The position numbers and the translations under genes were made by a program. A DNA stretch of 5,405 nucleotides. Origin: Candidatus Bathyarchaeota archaeon (lineage in GTDB: Archaea > Thermoproteota > Bathyarchaeia > Bathyarchaeales > WAQA01). Shown here piece after piece: positions 4,922 to 5,405 of the stretch. The DNA lies in contig WAQA01000091.1 in assembly GCA_015520475.1 (NCBI GenBank), positions 1 to 5,405 of the forward strand, written 5' to 3'. The notes under the pieces are model-generated. The model was not told where the DNA came from, searched no databases, and saw only the letters and a list, made by a program, of their open reading frames with translations. How positions within the stretch are numbered: position 1 is the stretch's first letter; each line of letters starts with the position of its first letter.

Positions 4922-5386
4922 TTAAATCTTTGTGAGGATCTCCTGCTCAACCCATCTCTCACCCTGAAGAGTCAACTTCCAGTTTGGATCGCTTGGATCC
5001 GGCTTATATACGAGGCCCCTCTTAGCCATCTCATTCAACCTAGAGGAGACCCTAGATCTTATCCCACTATACTCCAGCAGCCTATTAAGCCTATGCGCAG
5101 TACTCATCCTACCTGCAGAGGCATACAAGATCAAGCCTATAGCCTCATAATGTGTAAGTTTACCCTTCGAGACTATTATTGGACCGTCCCTCGTAAACTC
5201 TATTATCCCATCGAAGCCAGGGCCTAAACCTGCACCCCGAAAACTCCTCGAGACCGCCGAGTCAATCTCCCCGAAGAAGTTTTCAGGGAGACCCCTTATC
5301 ACCTCAATGAGCCTCTCAGCAGTCTCCTCCTCTATAACAACCTCCCCAAAGGAGGTTCTTATCCTCGCCTGGAACTTGGCGGTCAA
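4922..5386 (-). CDS. Winged helix-turn-helix protein with an uncharacterised N-terminal domain
   Basis: I do not recognise a named family. The 154-residue protein has a short N-terminal region (about 1-75; ARIRTSFGEVVIEE, then a helical stretch to about 48 and a beta-like GIIEFTRDGPIIV). The C-terminal winged helix (about 77-150) has a first helix around HYEAIGLILYAS, a second around AHRLNRLLEYSGI, a recognition helix RSRVSSRLNEMAKRGL (110-125), and a wing YKPDPSDPNWKLTLQG (127-142) leading into a last helix. This is the layout of MarR/PadR/ArsR-like DNA-binding domains, so a DNA-binding regulator is likely; target and ligand are unknown. No cysteine, metal site or membrane segment is seen. 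Start is TTG at 5386, 5 nt after GGAGGAG. The frame remains open to the window edge, so a longer N-terminus is possible. It converges with the F420 oxidoreductase gene. Confidence 0.7.
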   Translation of the reverse strand: MTAKFQARIRTSFGEVVIEEETAERLIEVIRGLPENFFGEIDSAVSRSFRGAGLGPGFDGIIEFTRDGPIIVSKGKLTHYEAIGLILYASAGRMSTAHRLNRLLEYSGIRSRVSSRLNEMAKRGLVYKPDPSDPNWKLTLQGERWVEQEILTKI

Positions 5387-5391
5387 ACATT

Positions 5392-5398
5392 CTCCTCC
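5392..5398 (-). promoter_or_regulatory. Shine-Dalgarno site for the TTG-initiated winged-helix gene
   Basis: GGAGGAG on the minus strand ends 5 nt before TTG 5386. Nearby ATGs at 5400-5398 and 5390-5388 are in other frames, so the strong site plus the reading frame point to TTG initiation. The promoter would lie outside the window. Confidence 0.55.
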
Positions 5399-5405
5399 AT
5401 AACCA

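Noticed and set aside
1..5405. CRISPR arrays, insertion sequences, tRNA or rRNA genes, toxin-antitoxin or defence genes
   Set aside because: No spaced direct repeats, transposase motifs, cloverleaf-like sequences or defence domains were seen. The window is almost fully occupied by housekeeping and cofactor genes, and no gap exceeds about 90 bp.

Overview
This window reads as archaeal, from an organism that probably uses tetrahydromethanopterin-type C1 carriers and coenzyme F420. The evidence is a deoxyhypusine synthase-family gene, a RimK-type ligase resembling MptN, an F420-oxidoreductase (FrhB/FpoF-type) subunit, and archaeal TATA/BRE-like promoters. Shine-Dalgarno sites (GAGGTG, GGAGGAG) are present at some genes and at least two genes start with TTG. 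Coding strands are purine-rich with heavy AGG/AGA/ATA codon use, as in many thermophilic archaea. A Thermoproteota or Bathyarchaeia-like lineage is plausible, but the sequence alone does not fix this.

Layout from left to right. Positions 1-84 hold the likely 3' end of a plus-strand gene that enters from outside. It converges on a run of four minus-strand genes which, in transcription order, are: a PPP-family Ser/Thr phosphatase (3787-2879), a deoxyhypusine synthase family protein (2830-1760), an MptN-like ATP-grasp glutamate ligase (1674-793) and MobA, the molybdenum cofactor guanylyltransferase (746-105). The gaps are 48, 85 and about 46 nt, so co-transcription is possible. The 85-nt and 46-nt gaps also contain TATA-like elements, so internal promoters are possible too. 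The PPP gene is divergent from a plus-strand gene for a two-[4Fe-4S] FrhB/FpoF-type F420 oxidoreductase subunit (3875-4909). A compact divergent promoter lies between them, with back-to-back TATA boxes. After a 12-nt convergent gap comes a minus-strand winged-helix protein (5386-4922), whose transcript probably ends in a T7 tract lying inside the end of the oxidoreductase gene.

Functionally the window is a housekeeping and cofactor neighbourhood: translation factor modification (hypusine), pterin or cofactor polyglutamylation, Mo cofactor maturation, F420/ferredoxin electron transfer, and a signalling phosphatase. I see no mobile element, CRISPR array, RNA gene, toxin-antitoxin or defence system. 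The points most worth a second look are the non-canonical active-site context of the deoxyhypusine synthase homologue, a three-copy octamer that could form competing hairpins between that gene and the MptN-like gene, the compact divergent promoter, and the orphan F420 oxidoreductase subunit.
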